Of a DNA stretch of 64,000 nt, positions 26,033-34,755 are shown one piece after another. Position 1 is the stretch's first letter. Every line of letters begins with the position of its first letter. This DNA is from Chryseobacterium populi (GTDB taxonomy: Bacteria > Bacteroidota > Bacteroidia > Flavobacteriales > Weeksellaceae): positions 1 to 64,000 of the forward strand of contig NZ_AKJY01000030.1 in assembly GCF_000282115.1 (NCBI RefSeq), given 5' to 3'. Both the position numbers and the translations under genes were made by a program. Under the pieces are notes generated by a model that worked only from the letters and a program-made list of their open reading frames with translations, was not told the origin of the DNA and made no database searches.

Positions 26033-27562
26033 TTATTCCCACTCAATAGTTGCAGGCGGTTTGCTGGAAATATCGTAAGCTACCCTGTTGATTCCTCTTA
26101 CCTCATTGATAATTCTGCTCGATACGATATCTAAAAACTCGTAAGGAAGCCTGCTCCACGTTGCCGTCATAAAGTCGATGGTGTTGGCAGAACGTACTAC
26201 AGCAGTGTATTCGTAAGTTCTTTCGTCTCCCATTACTCCTACTGATTTTACAGGAAGAAGCACTACAAAAGCCTGGGATACTTTTTCGTACAAATCATTT
26301 TTGTAAAGCTCTTCTATAAAAATATCATCCGCTTCCTGAAGGATTCTCACTTTCTCAGCATCTACAGCTCCCAATACTCTGATTCCCAAACCTGGGCCAG
26401 GGAAAGGGTGTCTGTATACCAAATGATGTGGAATTCCCAACTCCTCACCTACTTTTCTCACTTCATCTTTAAACAGCTCTCTTAAAGGCTCCAACAGTTC
26501 AAATTCCATATCTTCAGGAAGTCCGCCAACATTGTGGTGAGATTTAATTACTGCAGATGGCCCGTTTACCGACTGGCTTTCGATAACGTCCGGATAAATG
26601 GTTCCCTGTGCCAAAAACTTAGCGCCTTCAATCTTATGGGATTCTTCATCAAAAACATGGATAAACTCGTTTCCGATGATTTTTCTTTTCTGTTCTGGAT
26701 CATCTACTCCGGCCAGCTTGGAAAGGAATCTCTCTGAGGCGTTAACCAGCTTAATATTCATATGGAAGTGTTCTCCATAATTATCCATTACCTTTTTATC
26801 CTCATCTTTTCTCAGAAGCCCTGTGTCTACAAAAATACAGGTCAGCTGATCTCCTATCGCCTTATGGATTAAAACCGCTGCTACAGAAGAGTCTACCCCA
26901 CCGGAGAGCCCAAGGATCACTTTGTTGTCTCCTACTTTTTCACGGATTTCAGCAACTGTTTTTTCAATATAATTGGTGAGTTTCCAGTTTTTCTCTGCAT
27001 TACAGATTCCGAAAACAAAATTCTCAAGCATTTTACCGCCTTCTTCCGTATGAGAAACTTCCGGGTGAAACTGTACACAATAGATTTTTCTTTCTTCATT
27101 GGAAATAGATGCCATTACGCCAGACTGTGCATTAAGCTCAAAACCTGCCGGCAACATGCCTACTTCATCAAAGTGGCTCATCCACACGATAGAATTCTGG
27201 ATAACCCCTTTTAAAAGAGCATTTTCTTTAACGATCTCCAAATGGGCTTTTCCATATTCGCCTTTTACACCTTTATGCACTTTTCCACCCAAAAGATGAG
27301 CGGTAAGCTGCATTCCGTAGCAGATCCCCAAAACCGGAATCCCCTGTTCATATAATTCTTTTTCTACTAAGTGAGCATTTTCTGCATTCACAGAGCTGGG
27401 TCCTCCGGAAAGGATGATCCCTTTCGGTTCTCTTGCTAAAATATCCTGTATAGGTGTGTTGAAAGGTAAAATTTCAGAATATACACCCATCTCACGGATT
27501 CTTCTTCCGATAAGCTGGTTGTACTGGGACCCGAAATCTAATATGATAATACCGTTGTTCAT
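26033..27562 (-). CDS. guaA: GMP synthase (glutamine-hydrolysing)
   Basis: The enzyme aminates XMP to GMP with glutamine and ATP. At 509 residues it has the normal length. The class I amidotransferase domain has the nucleophile Cys81 (G-I-C-Y-G-M-Q) and the H-P-E motif near 166; the ATP pyrophosphatase domain has S-G-G-V-D-S near residue 222, and the C-terminal dimerisation domain ends normally (P-A-T-I-E-W-E). It is the last gene of the purine block, but a terminator between purD and guaA and a 70-bp repeat in front suggest it has its own promoter. Confidence 0.97.
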   Translation of the reverse strand: MNNGIIILDFGSQYNQLIGRRIREMGVYSEILPFNTPIQDILAREPKGIILSGGPSSVNAENAHLVEKELYEQGIPVLGICYGMQLTAHLLGGKVHKGVKGEYGKAHLEIVKENALLKGVIQNSIVWMSHFDEVGMLPAGFELNAQSGVMASISNEERKIYCVQFHPEVSHTEEGGKMLENFVFGICNAEKNWKLTNYIEKTVAEIREKVGDNKVILGLSGGVDSSVAAVLIHKAIGDQLTCIFVDTGLLRKDEDKKVMDNYGEHFHMNIKLVNASERFLSKLAGVDDPEQKRKIIGNEFIHVFDEESHKIEGAKFLAQGTIYPDVIESQSVNGPSAVIKSHHNVGGLPEDMEFELLEPLRELFKDEVRKVGEELGIPHHLVYRHPFPGPGLGIRVLGAVDAEKVRILQEADDIFIEELYKNDLYEKVSQAFVVLLPVKSVGVMGDERTYEYTAVVRSANTIDFMTATWSRLPYEFLDIVSSRIINEVRGINRVAYDISSKPPATIEWE

Positions 27563-27584
27563 TTTTATAATTGATTTATTTTAA

Positions 27585-27655
27585 AAGACATCAGATTTCA
27601 GATGTAAGACATCAGATTAAAAATCCGGTGTCTGGAATCAGGATCTCACATCTCA
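27585..27655. repeat. ATCAGAT/GTCTGGAATC-type intergenic repeat, copy 1
   Basis: The gap between purD and guaA holds words 'agacatcagat', 'gtctggaatc' and 'cacatct' that recur in the purM/purN gap at 31919-31986. Related but shorter sequence lies at 52517-52545 and 55913-55970. Confidence 0.65.
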
Positions 27656-27676
27656 TTTAAATATTAACTGTGTTAC

Positions 27677-27711
27677 AAAAAAAGACTTGGAAACGTTCCA
27701 AATCTTTTTTC
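27677..27711 (-). terminator. Terminator after purD
   Basis: An AT-flanked hairpin (27677-27692 with 27696-27710, one mismatch, loop ACG) is followed on the minus strand by a T-run. It separates purD from guaA. Confidence 0.8.
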
Positions 27712-27722
27712 GTGATTTTTAT

Positions 27723-28961
27723 TTAAAACTTTCCGATGTCTTCTCTGTAGAAGCTGTAATCGAAATGTACATGTCCTGCATCTTCGTACACTTTCTTGCG
27801 GGCATCATCATAAGTAGTGCCTGAGGCTACAATATTGAGTACCCTGCCGCCATTGGAAACCACTTTATCGCCTTTTCTGACAGCGCCTGCATATAAGAGC
27901 TGGCTGTGCCGTACTTTATCTTCGCCTACAATCTCGAAACCTGTTTCAATATTTCGCGGGTATCCTCCGGAACACATTACGAGACAAACCGCTTTTTCGT
28001 TTTTAAACTTAAGTTCAATATCTTTCCCGTTCATACAGTCGTTGATAACGTCCAGCAGGTTATTTTCCATAAGAGCCATCAATACCTGGGTTTCAGGATC
28101 TCCGAATCTCATGTTGTATTCTAAAAGATAAGCTCCGTTTTTAGTAACCATCAACCCGAAGAAGATGATTCCTTTAAAGCTGAAACCTTCTGCTTTAAGA
28201 CCTGTAATGGTAGGTTCAAGGATATTTTTTTCGAAATCAGCGTAATGCTCCTGGGTAAATTCCGGGCTTGGAGCTACAGATCCCATTCCTCCTGTATTAG
28301 GTCCTGTATCACCATTTCCGGCTTTTTTATAATCTTTGGCAGCAATACAAGGGAAAAGTTTTTCACCGTTTGAGAATGCAATGATAGAAGCCTCAAAACC
28401 CTGTAAAAATTCTTCGATAACTAAACGGATCCCGGCATCTCCATAGATTCTGCGAATCATAAAATCGTGGATCGTAGCTTCAGCTTCTTCTAAAGTATCG
28501 CAGATCACAACACCTTTTCCGCCTGCCAAACCACTTGCTTTAATCACTAAAGGATATTCCTGGGTCTGAACATATTCTTTAGCCTCATTATATGAATCAA
28601 ATACCACAGCTTTTGCTGTTTTGATATCATAGGTCTGCATAAATTTCTTAGAGAAAGCCTTACTTCCTTCCAGGCTTGCCACTTTTTGGGTAGGGCCGAA
28701 AACTTTAAGATCATGCTTTTTAAATTCATCCTTCAAGCCTGCTACAAGCGGTGCTTCAGGGCCTACAATCGTTAAATCGATCTTTTCTTTAATCGCGAAA
28801 TCCCTAAGTTCTTTAATTTCTGATAAATGAACATTTTTCCCTATTACATCGGTGGTAGCATTTCCGTTAGCGAAAAACATTTTAGTAACTCTGGAGTCTT
28901 TATGAAGTTTTTCTGCCAGTGCAGACTCTCTTCCACCTTCACCTATGATTAATATTCTCAT
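27723..28961 (-). CDS. purD: Phosphoribosylamine-glycine ligase
   Basis: This ATP-grasp enzyme joins glycine to phosphoribosylamine in step two of purine synthesis. The 412-residue protein has the expected N-terminal G-E-G-G-R-E motif (residues 7-12), the ATP-grasp sequences K-A-S-G-L-A-G-G-K-G-V near 140 and the metal-binding E-Y-N-M-R-F-G-D-P-E near 280. A TATATTTG promoter box lies 31 bases upstream, so it may be transcribed apart from purH although it follows it on the same strand. Confidence 0.96.
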   Translation of the reverse strand: MRILIIGEGGRESALAEKLHKDSRVTKMFFANGNATTDVIGKNVHLSEIKELRDFAIKEKIDLTIVGPEAPLVAGLKDEFKKHDLKVFGPTQKVASLEGSKAFSKKFMQTYDIKTAKAVVFDSYNEAKEYVQTQEYPLVIKASGLAGGKGVVICDTLEEAEATIHDFMIRRIYGDAGIRLVIEEFLQGFEASIIAFSNGEKLFPCIAAKDYKKAGNGDTGPNTGGMGSVAPSPEFTQEHYADFEKNILEPTITGLKAEGFSFKGIIFFGLMVTKNGAYLLEYNMRFGDPETQVLMALMENNLLDVINDCMNGKDIELKFKNEKAVCLVMCSGGYPRNIETGFEIVGEDKVRHSQLLYAGAVRKGDKVVSNGGRVLNIVASGTTYDDARKKVYEDAGHVHFDYSFYREDIGKF

Positions 28962-28992
28962 ACTTTAATTTAATTATCTAGTCTATATTCTA

Positions 28993-29000
28993 CAAATATA
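28993..29000 (-). promoter_or_regulatory. -7 box for purD
   Basis: TATATTTG on the minus strand, 31 bases before the purD ATG. Confidence 0.55.
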
Positions 29001-29054
29001 TAATTTTGAATGCTATTTATACAATCTCAAAACTAATTTTTAATTCTATTTTAA

Positions 29055-30572
29055 TCAGTGTAAAAAATGTCTGATCCCGGTAAACATCATCGGAATCCCA
29101 TGCTCATTGGCTGCTTCGATGCTGTCCTGGTCTTTTACACTTCCTCCCGGCTGAATGATTGCTTTGATACCTTCCTGAGCGCAAAAATCTACCACATCAC
29201 GGAAAGGGAAAAACGCATCTGATGCCAATACCAGGTCTCCTGAGAATTTTTCTTTTGCTCTTTCAATCGCCTGCTGTGTTGCCCAGATTCTGTTTACCTG
29301 GCCACCACCGATTCCGAAAGCCTGAATTCCGTTTGAAACCACAATCGCGTTTGATTTTACGTATTTCACTACTCTCTGGGAGAAAAGCAATGCTTTTTTC
29401 TGCTCTTCGGTCGGTTGGGTTTCAGTAACCACTTTGATATCATCAGAGAAAACGCTGTCGTTGTCCTGAACCAATATTCCGCCATCAATTTTCACCCATG
29501 TCTGTTTATCAGAAACAGGGTTTACGATTTTTATAATTCTTAAATTTTTCTTTTTCCTTAAAACTTCAAGGGCTTCTTCATCAAAGTCAGGAGCCATTAC
29601 AATTTCAAGGAAAGTTTTGTTTAATTCTTCTGCTGTTGCTGCATCGATTTTGTAGTTCATGGCAACAATTCCACCAAAGATAGAAACCGGATCACACTCA
29701 AAAGTTTTCTGGTAAGTTTCCAGAGCTGAAGTTCCGATGGCCACGCCGCAAGGCGTAGAATGTTTTACAGCACAGCAAGCCATCTCCTCTTTGAATTCAG
29801 TTACCACTTTCCAGCAAAGATCCATATCACGAAGGTTGTTGAAAGACAATTCTTTTCCGCCAAGCTGCTCAAAATCTTTCATTGCCCCGTTTTCGAAAGT
29901 AGAAACGTAATAAGCAGCTGTCTGATGAGGGTTTTCTCCGTATCTTAAATCAGATACTTTTTTGTAGGAAGCATTAAGGTAAGCCGGATAAGCTTCGTCT
30001 AAAAGCATTCTTGAAATAGCCGCATCATAAGCAGAAGTAAGGTTGAATACTTTTCCTGCAAGCTTCTTACGGGTTTCGATGTACGTATCGCCGTTTTGTT
30101 CCATTTCGATTTTTACTGTAACATAATCTTCTACATCTGTAATTACGGTAACAGAATCAAAGTTTTTAGCTGCTGAGCGAAGCATTGAAGGACCTCCGAT
30201 ATCAATAAATTCTACCTTCTCATGTAAAGAAATATCTTTGTTTACATTTTCAAAGAAAGGATAAAGGTTTACGATAACCATATCTATCAGACCAATTCCG
30301 TGCTCCTGTACTGTTTTCATGTGCTCTTCGTTTGCACGAACTGCCAGAAGACCACCATGAACTTTCGGGTGTAAAGTTTTCACTCTGCCATCCAACATTT
30401 CAGGGAAATTGGTAACCTCATCAATCTGAATTGGATTTAAACCAGCATCTTTCAAATGTTTGAACGTCCCTCCTGTTGAAACCAGTTCATAATTTTGGGC
30501 TTCCAAAAACTGCGCAAATTCGATCAATCCGCTTTTGTCAGAAACACTGATTAAAACTCTCTTTTTACTCAT
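29055..30572 (-). CDS. purH: Bifunctional AICAR transformylase / IMP cyclohydrolase
   Basis: PurH carries out the last two steps to IMP using 10-formyltetrahydrofolate. The 505-residue protein has the N-terminal MGS-like cyclohydrolase domain (S-D-K-S-G, S-T-G-G-T) and the C-terminal transformylase domain with the catalytic K-H pair in V-K-H-S-T-P-C-G. The length is normal. It follows the amidotransferase-like gene by about 90 bp and precedes purD in the same direction. Confidence 0.97.
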   Translation of the reverse strand: MSKKRVLISVSDKSGLIEFAQFLEAQNYELVSTGGTFKHLKDAGLNPIQIDEVTNFPEMLDGRVKTLHPKVHGGLLAVRANEEHMKTVQEHGIGLIDMVIVNLYPFFENVNKDISLHEKVEFIDIGGPSMLRSAAKNFDSVTVITDVEDYVTVKIEMEQNGDTYIETRKKLAGKVFNLTSAYDAAISRMLLDEAYPAYLNASYKKVSDLRYGENPHQTAAYYVSTFENGAMKDFEQLGGKELSFNNLRDMDLCWKVVTEFKEEMACCAVKHSTPCGVAIGTSALETYQKTFECDPVSIFGGIVAMNYKIDAATAEELNKTFLEIVMAPDFDEEALEVLRKKKNLRIIKIVNPVSDKQTWVKIDGGILVQDNDSVFSDDIKVVTETQPTEEQKKALLFSQRVVKYVKSNAIVVSNGIQAFGIGGGQVNRIWATQQAIERAKEKFSGDLVLASDAFFPFRDVVDFCAQEGIKAIIQPGGSVKDQDSIEAANEHGIPMMFTGIRHFLH

Positions 30573-30661
30573 TTTACTTTCAATTTTTTACTTTTTACAG
30601 CTATTTCAAACTGTATTCCGGCCTTTCACCCCCGGATTTACTTTTATTTTACTTAGATTTT

Positions 30662-31354
30662 CTACAAACAATGTTTTACAAATTCCACAATAACAGGGTT
30701 GGGTGCTTCTGTAGTTGAAGTGAGCGTCGGCTGAAATAAAGTTCCCACAAAAAACGGATGAGATTTTATTTCAAATGACCTGTAATGTCCTTCTTCTGAT
30801 TTTGATGTAAAACTTAATCCTCTTTCTTTTAAAGTTTCCACGTAGTCTTCATTGATTCCATAGCTGCAATAGTATTTTCCTACTATTTCATCTACCCCCA
30901 TTGTTTTATATAAAAAACTTTCTTTATCTATAAGCTTGAGATTTTCCTGTTCGCCTACTAATGAACACATCAACTTTTTTATTAAAACATTTTCACTATC
31001 CGGATTGGTTTCTTCATGATCTGCATTGGTAATTTCACATTCGTTTCTTGCAAACTCAATGATCATATGTTGAAATCCTCCGCAATTTCCAAAGGTCGGA
31101 ATATTATTTTTCCGTGTATATTCTATTACTTTTAAAACATTTTCAAAGTCTTTATATGGACTTCCCGGAGCAATCCACAGCCCGGTATAATTTTGTTTTT
31201 CAAAGACAATTTCATTAAAAATATCTGTACCAATCCAATCAAACTGAATTTCTTTATTCAAAAGCTTTTTAACATCCCTTATACTATCATTCAATGCATG
31301 ATGTGTAGCGTGTACTGGATTAAAGTCTCCCAGAATAGCTATTTTCGGAATCAT
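30662..31354 (-). CDS. CTP-synthase C-terminal-like glutamine amidotransferase homologue
   Basis: The 230-residue protein aligns with the amidotransferase half of CTP synthase (PyrG) but has no synthase half. The nucleophile elbow is F-G-N-C-G-G-F-Q with Cys91. At the place where PyrG has F-H-P-E-F-T-S-T it has F-Q-P-T-L-T-S-T (Gln208, Thr210), so the His and Glu of the class I triad are replaced. It is therefore unlikely to be an ordinary glutaminase. A family called 'CTP synthase C-terminal region-related (seleno)protein' fits. The start codon overlaps the purN stop by 4 bp (ATGA), so it is translationally coupled to purN and sits inside the purine block, where it has no known role. Confidence 0.85.
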   Translation of the reverse strand: MIPKIAILGDFNPVHATHHALNDSIRDVKKLLNKEIQFDWIGTDIFNEIVFEKQNYTGLWIAPGSPYKDFENVLKVIEYTRKNNIPTFGNCGGFQHMIIEFARNECEITNADHEETNPDSENVLIKKLMCSLVGEQENLKLIDKESFLYKTMGVDEIVGKYYCSYGINEDYVETLKERGLSFTSKSEEGHYRSFEIKSHPFFVGTLFQPTLTSTTEAPNPVIVEFVKHCL

Positions 31355-31914
31355 ATATTTACTATTTTATTGATTGCTTTTGGAAATATTTCATATTCCA
31401 CCTCATGTATTCTTTCGGCTAATGTTTCCGGAGTTTCCCCTTCATTAATTATAAATGATTTTTGTAAAATGATGTCTCCTTCATCAATACCCGAAGTAAC
31501 AAAATGAACAGTAGCCCCACTTTCTATTTCTTTAGCTTCAATTACGGCATTGTGAACATTCATCCCCCACATTCCTTTTCCTCCGAATTTTGGAAGCAAT
31601 GCCGGATGTATGTTGATTATTTTACCTTTCCACTGATCACAAAACTCAGGTTTAAGAATAGATAAAAAGCCTGCCAATACGATCAGATCCGTATTTTCAG
31701 AGATTATTTTACCCAATTCGCTGCTGAAGTTTTTTCCTCTTGGGATCAGTACATTTTCTATATTGTGATTTTTGGCTCTTTCCAGTCCGTAACATTCTCT
31801 GTCTGCAATAACTAAGGTTACCTGTGCATTCTGAATTTCTCCGCTCTCAATGGTGTCTAAAATCCTCTGAAGATTGGTTCCGGAACCTGAAACGAGTACA
31901 ACAATGTTTTTCAT
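31351..31914 (-). CDS. purN: Phosphoribosylglycinamide formyltransferase
   Basis: PurN transfers a formyl group from 10-formyltetrahydrofolate to GAR, step three of purine synthesis. The 187-residue protein has the substrate loop G-S-G-T-N-L-Q (10-16) and the catalytic Asn101, His103 (N-I-H-P-A-L-L-P) and Asp144 (G-I-D-E-G-D). It follows purM and overlaps the next gene by 4 bp. Confidence 0.96.
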   Translation of the reverse strand: MKNIVVLVSGSGTNLQRILDTIESGEIQNAQVTLVIADRECYGLERAKNHNIENVLIPRGKNFSSELGKIISENTDLIVLAGFLSILKPEFCDQWKGKIINIHPALLPKFGGKGMWGMNVHNAVIEAKEIESGATVHFVTSGIDEGDIILQKSFIINEGETPETLAERIHEVEYEIFPKAINKIVNI

Positions 31915-31918
31915 TAAT

Positions 31919-31986
31919 TTAGATGTTAGATATCAGAAATCAGATACAAAACAAAGGTCTGGAATCTGATTCTGACATCTGAAGTC
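31919..31986. repeat. ATCAGAT/GTCTGGAATC-type intergenic repeat, copy 2
   Basis: This sequence fills the purM/purN gap. It shares 'gtctggaatc' and 'acatct' words and overall layout with 27585-27655. It begins directly after the purN start codon region. Confidence 0.65.
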
Positions 31987-31988
31987 TT

Positions 31989-32981
31989 TTAAATAGTTAA
32001 ATTTATTTTTTCGCTTCCTTCTGTGATGTCTCCGATTTCGTAAGCATCATCTAAAAGGTGTAATACTTTTTCAGCGTGTTCAGGATCTACTACAACGATC
32101 ATTCCCACTCCCATATTAAAGGTTCCGAACATTTCTTCACGGGCAACATTGCCTCTTTTCTCCAATTCAAGCATAATACCCGGAATTTTGATTTTTGATG
32201 CGTCAATGGAAGCACATAATCCTTCAGGAATAATTCTCGGGATGTTTTCATATAAACCACCTCCTGTAATATGCGCAATACCGGAAACTTTTACCTCCTC
32301 AATTACTTTATGAATGTCTTTATAATATAATCTTGTAGGGACTAAAAGGGTTTCGTATAGTGGTTTTCCCTCAAATTCTTCTTCAAAATCCGGGAATACT
32401 TTTCTTACCAGTGAAAATCCGTTTGAGTGGAAACCTGAGCTTGGTAACGCAATGATTTTATCACCCGGCTTTATTTTAGAGCCGTCAATAATCTGATCTT
32501 TTTCTACAATTCCTACACAGAATCCTGCCACATCATAATCTCCCGGCTGATACATCCCCGGCATTTCAGCAGTTTCACCGCCTATTAATGCACAGTTGTT
32601 ATCTTTACAAGCTTCTACCATCCCTAAAACAATCTCAGCAGCAATTTCAGAATCTAATTTTCCGCAAGCCAGGTAATCTAAAAAGAACAACGGCTTTGCA
32701 CCGTGACAAAGGATATCATTGGCACACATTGCAAAACAATCTACCCCGATAGAGTCATATTTTTTAGAATCCAAAGCTACTTTCAGTTTAGTTCCCACTC
32801 CATCGGTTCCGGAAACCAAAACAGGATTTTTGTATCCTCCGATCTCATAGAAAGCCCCAAAACTTCCCAAATGATTCAATACATTGGAATTGTGGGTTTC
32901 ACCAACCGCTTTTTTGATCTTGTCAACGGTTTTGTATCCTTCTTCTTTGTCTACTCCTGCAGATTTGTAAGTGTTGCTCAT
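31989..32981 (-). CDS. purM: Phosphoribosylformylglycinamidine cyclo-ligase
   Basis: PurM closes the imidazole ring (FGAM to AIR) using ATP. The 330-residue protein shows the family's glycine-rich D-G-V-G-T-K-L-K near residue 60, G-G-E-T-A-E-M-P-G near 138 and H-I-T-G-G-G-L near 238. It is the first gene of the purine block. A candidate leader with promoter, short reading frame and terminator-like hairpin lies directly upstream (33026-33167). Confidence 0.96.
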   Translation of the reverse strand: MSNTYKSAGVDKEEGYKTVDKIKKAVGETHNSNVLNHLGSFGAFYEIGGYKNPVLVSGTDGVGTKLKVALDSKKYDSIGVDCFAMCANDILCHGAKPLFFLDYLACGKLDSEIAAEIVLGMVEACKDNNCALIGGETAEMPGMYQPGDYDVAGFCVGIVEKDQIIDGSKIKPGDKIIALPSSGFHSNGFSLVRKVFPDFEEEFEGKPLYETLLVPTRLYYKDIHKVIEEVKVSGIAHITGGGLYENIPRIIPEGLCASIDASKIKIPGIMLELEKRGNVAREEMFGTFNMGVGMIVVVDPEHAEKVLHLLDDAYEIGDITEGSEKINLTI

Positions 32982-33025
32982 TTTACTTTTAGAAATTTTA
33001 TTTCAAACTTTTTATATCAATTTTA

Positions 33026-33064
33026 GAAAATAAAAAAGCCGACCATCTTGGTAGATTATCGGCT
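33026..33064 (-). terminator. Terminator or attenuator upstream of purM
   Basis: On the minus strand AGCCGA (33064-33059) pairs with TCGGCT (33042-33037), with an inner ATCT/AGAT pairing, and a T-rich run follows. It stands between the short reading frame at 33071-33145 and purM. No clear promoter lies between it and purM. Confidence 0.7.
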
Positions 33065-33070
33065 GTTATT

Positions 33071-33145
33071 TTATCTCAGAATTTCAGTGCCCACAGTTTT
33101 CCCTTTTATGGAGAAACATTCTTTGAAAGTGGACTGAATTTTCAT
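33071..33145 (-). CDS. Putative 24-residue leader peptide upstream of purM
   Basis: A reading frame of 24 codons starts 15 bases after a good promoter box and ends seven bases before the hairpin at 33026-33064. Its product begins M-K-I-Q-S-T-F-K-E-C-F. It has no repeated regulatory codon run, so classical amino-acid attenuation is not evident. It may be a small protein, an upstream reading frame that controls purM, or chance. Confidence 0.4.
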   Translation of the reverse strand: MKIQSTFKECFSIKGKTVGTEILR

Positions 33146-33159
33146 CTTTTTTCTTTTTG

Positions 33160-33167
33160 CAAAAATA
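33160..33167 (-). promoter_or_regulatory. Promoter -7 box for the purM leader
   Basis: TATTTTTG on the minus strand with TTG at 33190-33188, spaced by 20 bases. This matches the Bacteroidetes -33/-7 layout and would start RNA near 33155. Confidence 0.65.
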
Positions 33168-33192
33168 GTAATTTTAAATTAATATTACAATT

Positions 33193-33744
33193 CTATTTTT
33201 CCAAGATCGTTTCGATTGCCGAAATCTTTTTAATTTTTTCTCTTAACTCACTGTCTTTTTCTTCATTAGAGATTTTTTGGGCAGCTTTATCGAAATTGTC
33301 ATTAAAAAACGGAAGTGAAAAAGTCTCTACAATATTTCCCCCGTGGAAAGGGAAACGTTTGGTTGCAGCTTCCAAAACTCCGGCCCCGCCTCTTGCTCCG
33401 GGTGCAGCAGACATTAATAACATCGGCACTTCATTCCAAACGGTTCTTTCCTTGATTCTTGAAACCCAGTCGAACACATTTTTAAAAGCTGTTGAATAGG
33501 TCCCGTTGTGTTCCGGTAAAGAAACCAATAATAAATTTGCTGCATCAATTTTTGCTGCAAAATCCTTTGCTTCCTGAGGAACCCCTCCAGCAAGCTCTCT
33601 TTCATGTTTGTAGATTGGCATTTCAAAAGGATTAAGATCTACTACCTCCACTTCTGCACTTTCAAATATGGTAGAAGCGTAGGCTACTAATTGCTTGTTA
33701 ATTGAAGCTTCGGAATTCGTTCCTGCTATTGCTAAAATTTTCAT
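33193..33744 (-). CDS. NADPH-dependent FMN reductase family protein
   Basis: Flavodoxin-like reductases of this family reduce FMN, quinones, azo dyes or chromate with NAD(P)H. The 183-residue protein shows the FMN phosphate loop (G-T-N-S-E-A-S-I-N near 8-16), P-E-H-N-G-T-Y (the usual P-E-Y-N with His for Tyr) near 77 and the A-P-G-A-R-G-G loop near 112. It is transcribed towards purM with the leader region in between, and is the neighbour of the pirin and azoR genes, which points to redox defence. Confidence 0.88.
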   Translation of the reverse strand: MKILAIAGTNSEASINKQLVAYASTIFESAEVEVVDLNPFEMPIYKHERELAGGVPQEAKDFAAKIDAANLLLVSLPEHNGTYSTAFKNVFDWVSRIKERTVWNEVPMLLMSAAPGARGGAGVLEAATKRFPFHGGNIVETFSLPFFNDNFDKAAQKISNEEKDSELREKIKKISAIETILEK

Positions 33745-33822
33745 TGAATATTATTATTTTTAAAATGTAAGTTATTTTTAAATCCGCTATGGCTTAATAT
33801 TTAACTAAGGTTTATGTTTTAA

Positions 33823-33885
33823 ACCACCCCGTCAAAAATTCTTTGAATTTTCGCCACCCCTCCAGGGGAGGGGAATTTTTTATTC
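33823..33885. repeat. CACCCC-type intergenic repeat with hairpin
   Basis: The sequence contains two CACCCC words and a 7-bp hairpin CCCCTCC/GGAGGGG followed by a T-run on the plus strand, where no gene is upstream. It resembles repeats I remember from Chryseobacterium intergenic regions. Confidence 0.5.
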
Positions 33886-33903
33886 TGCGAAAAATTTTAT
33901 TTA

Positions 33904-34632
33904 TTATTTCAAATAAGAAGGTAATTCCATCGGAACTTCCATTAAAAGGATTTCGGTATCTCCGATAGCTTCGATGTTAAAGCTTTGGGTGTCCCAGATT
34001 CCCAACCCGTCTCTTTCGTTCAGGATTCTGTCACCTACTTTTGCACTTCCTTTTAGCACAAATGCATAAACACCGTTTCCTTTTTTGTTGAATATATAGT
34101 TTTTGCCGTTTCCTTTTGTAAAGTTGGCCAGGTTAAACCATGCATCCTGGTGAATCCAGACTCCGTCATCATTTTTACTGGGTGACAGAATCTGCTGAAA
34201 TCCATTGATTTTTTCACCTTCTTTAATACTTTTCTGATCATATCTCGGCTCAACTCCCATTTCTTTCGGGAACACCCAGATCTGTAAAAATTTTACCGCT
34301 TCATCTTTATTTTTATTGTATTCGCTGTGCATGACACCGGTTCCGGCACTCATCACCTGAATTTCTCCTTTTTTGATTACTGCAGTGGTTCCCATGGAAT
34401 CTTTATGCTCAAGATCTCCTTCCAAAGGAATGGAAATAATTTCCATGTCCCTGTGCGGGTGTGTTCCAAACCCCATTCCCTGGGAAACGGTGTCGTCATT
34501 TAATACTCTTAAAACTCCAAAGTGAGTTCTTTCCGGATTCTGATAGTTCGCAAAACTGAATGTATGGTAACTATTTAGCCACCCGTGATCAGCGTGGCCT
34601 CTTGAATCTGCTTTATGATATACTGTTTTCAT
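33904..34632 (-). CDS. Pirin family protein (YhhW-like)
   Basis: Pirins are double-cupin iron proteins; bacterial members such as YhhW have quercetin dioxygenase activity. From the ATG at 34632 the protein has 242 residues and the metal ligands His58, His60, His102 and Glu104 lie in H-P-H-R-D and M-H-S-E-Y. The open frame continues 39 codons upstream, but that part overlaps the promoter and has no pirin similarity. A TACATTTG box lies 19 bases before the ATG. It neighbours an HxlR regulator and azoR. Confidence 0.92.
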   Translation of the reverse strand: MKTVYHKADSRGHADHGWLNSYHTFSFANYQNPERTHFGVLRVLNDDTVSQGMGFGTHPHRDMEIISIPLEGDLEHKDSMGTTAVIKKGEIQVMSAGTGVMHSEYNKNKDEAVKFLQIWVFPKEMGVEPRYDQKSIKEGEKINGFQQILSPSKNDDGVWIHQDAWFNLANFTKGNGKNYIFNKKGNGVYAFVLKGSAKVGDRILNERDGLGIWDTQSFNIEAIGDTEILLMEVPMELPSYLK

Positions 34633-34651
34633 TATGTGATTATTTATGGTA

Positions 34652-34659
34652 CAAATGTA
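34652..34659 (-). promoter_or_regulatory. -7 box for the pirin gene
   Basis: TACATTTG on the minus strand. Its position inside the longer open frame supports the ATG at 34632 as the true start. Confidence 0.6.
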
Positions 34660-34755
34660 TGACATCCGGATATGGGAAATGTTGACGTAAGATAAGAAAG
34701 GTGAGAAGATAAAATTGCTGAATATCGGAATACCTAAACCGTTAGCCAATATACA

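Noticed and set aside
33852-33880. CCCCTCC/GGAGGGG hairpin as terminator
   Set aside because: The T-run is on the plus strand, where no gene is upstream; the CACCCC words point to a dispersed repeat.
34633-34749. Extended N-terminus of the pirin gene
   Set aside because: The 39 extra codons cover a TACATTTG promoter box and do not resemble pirins, which start at the ATG at 34632.
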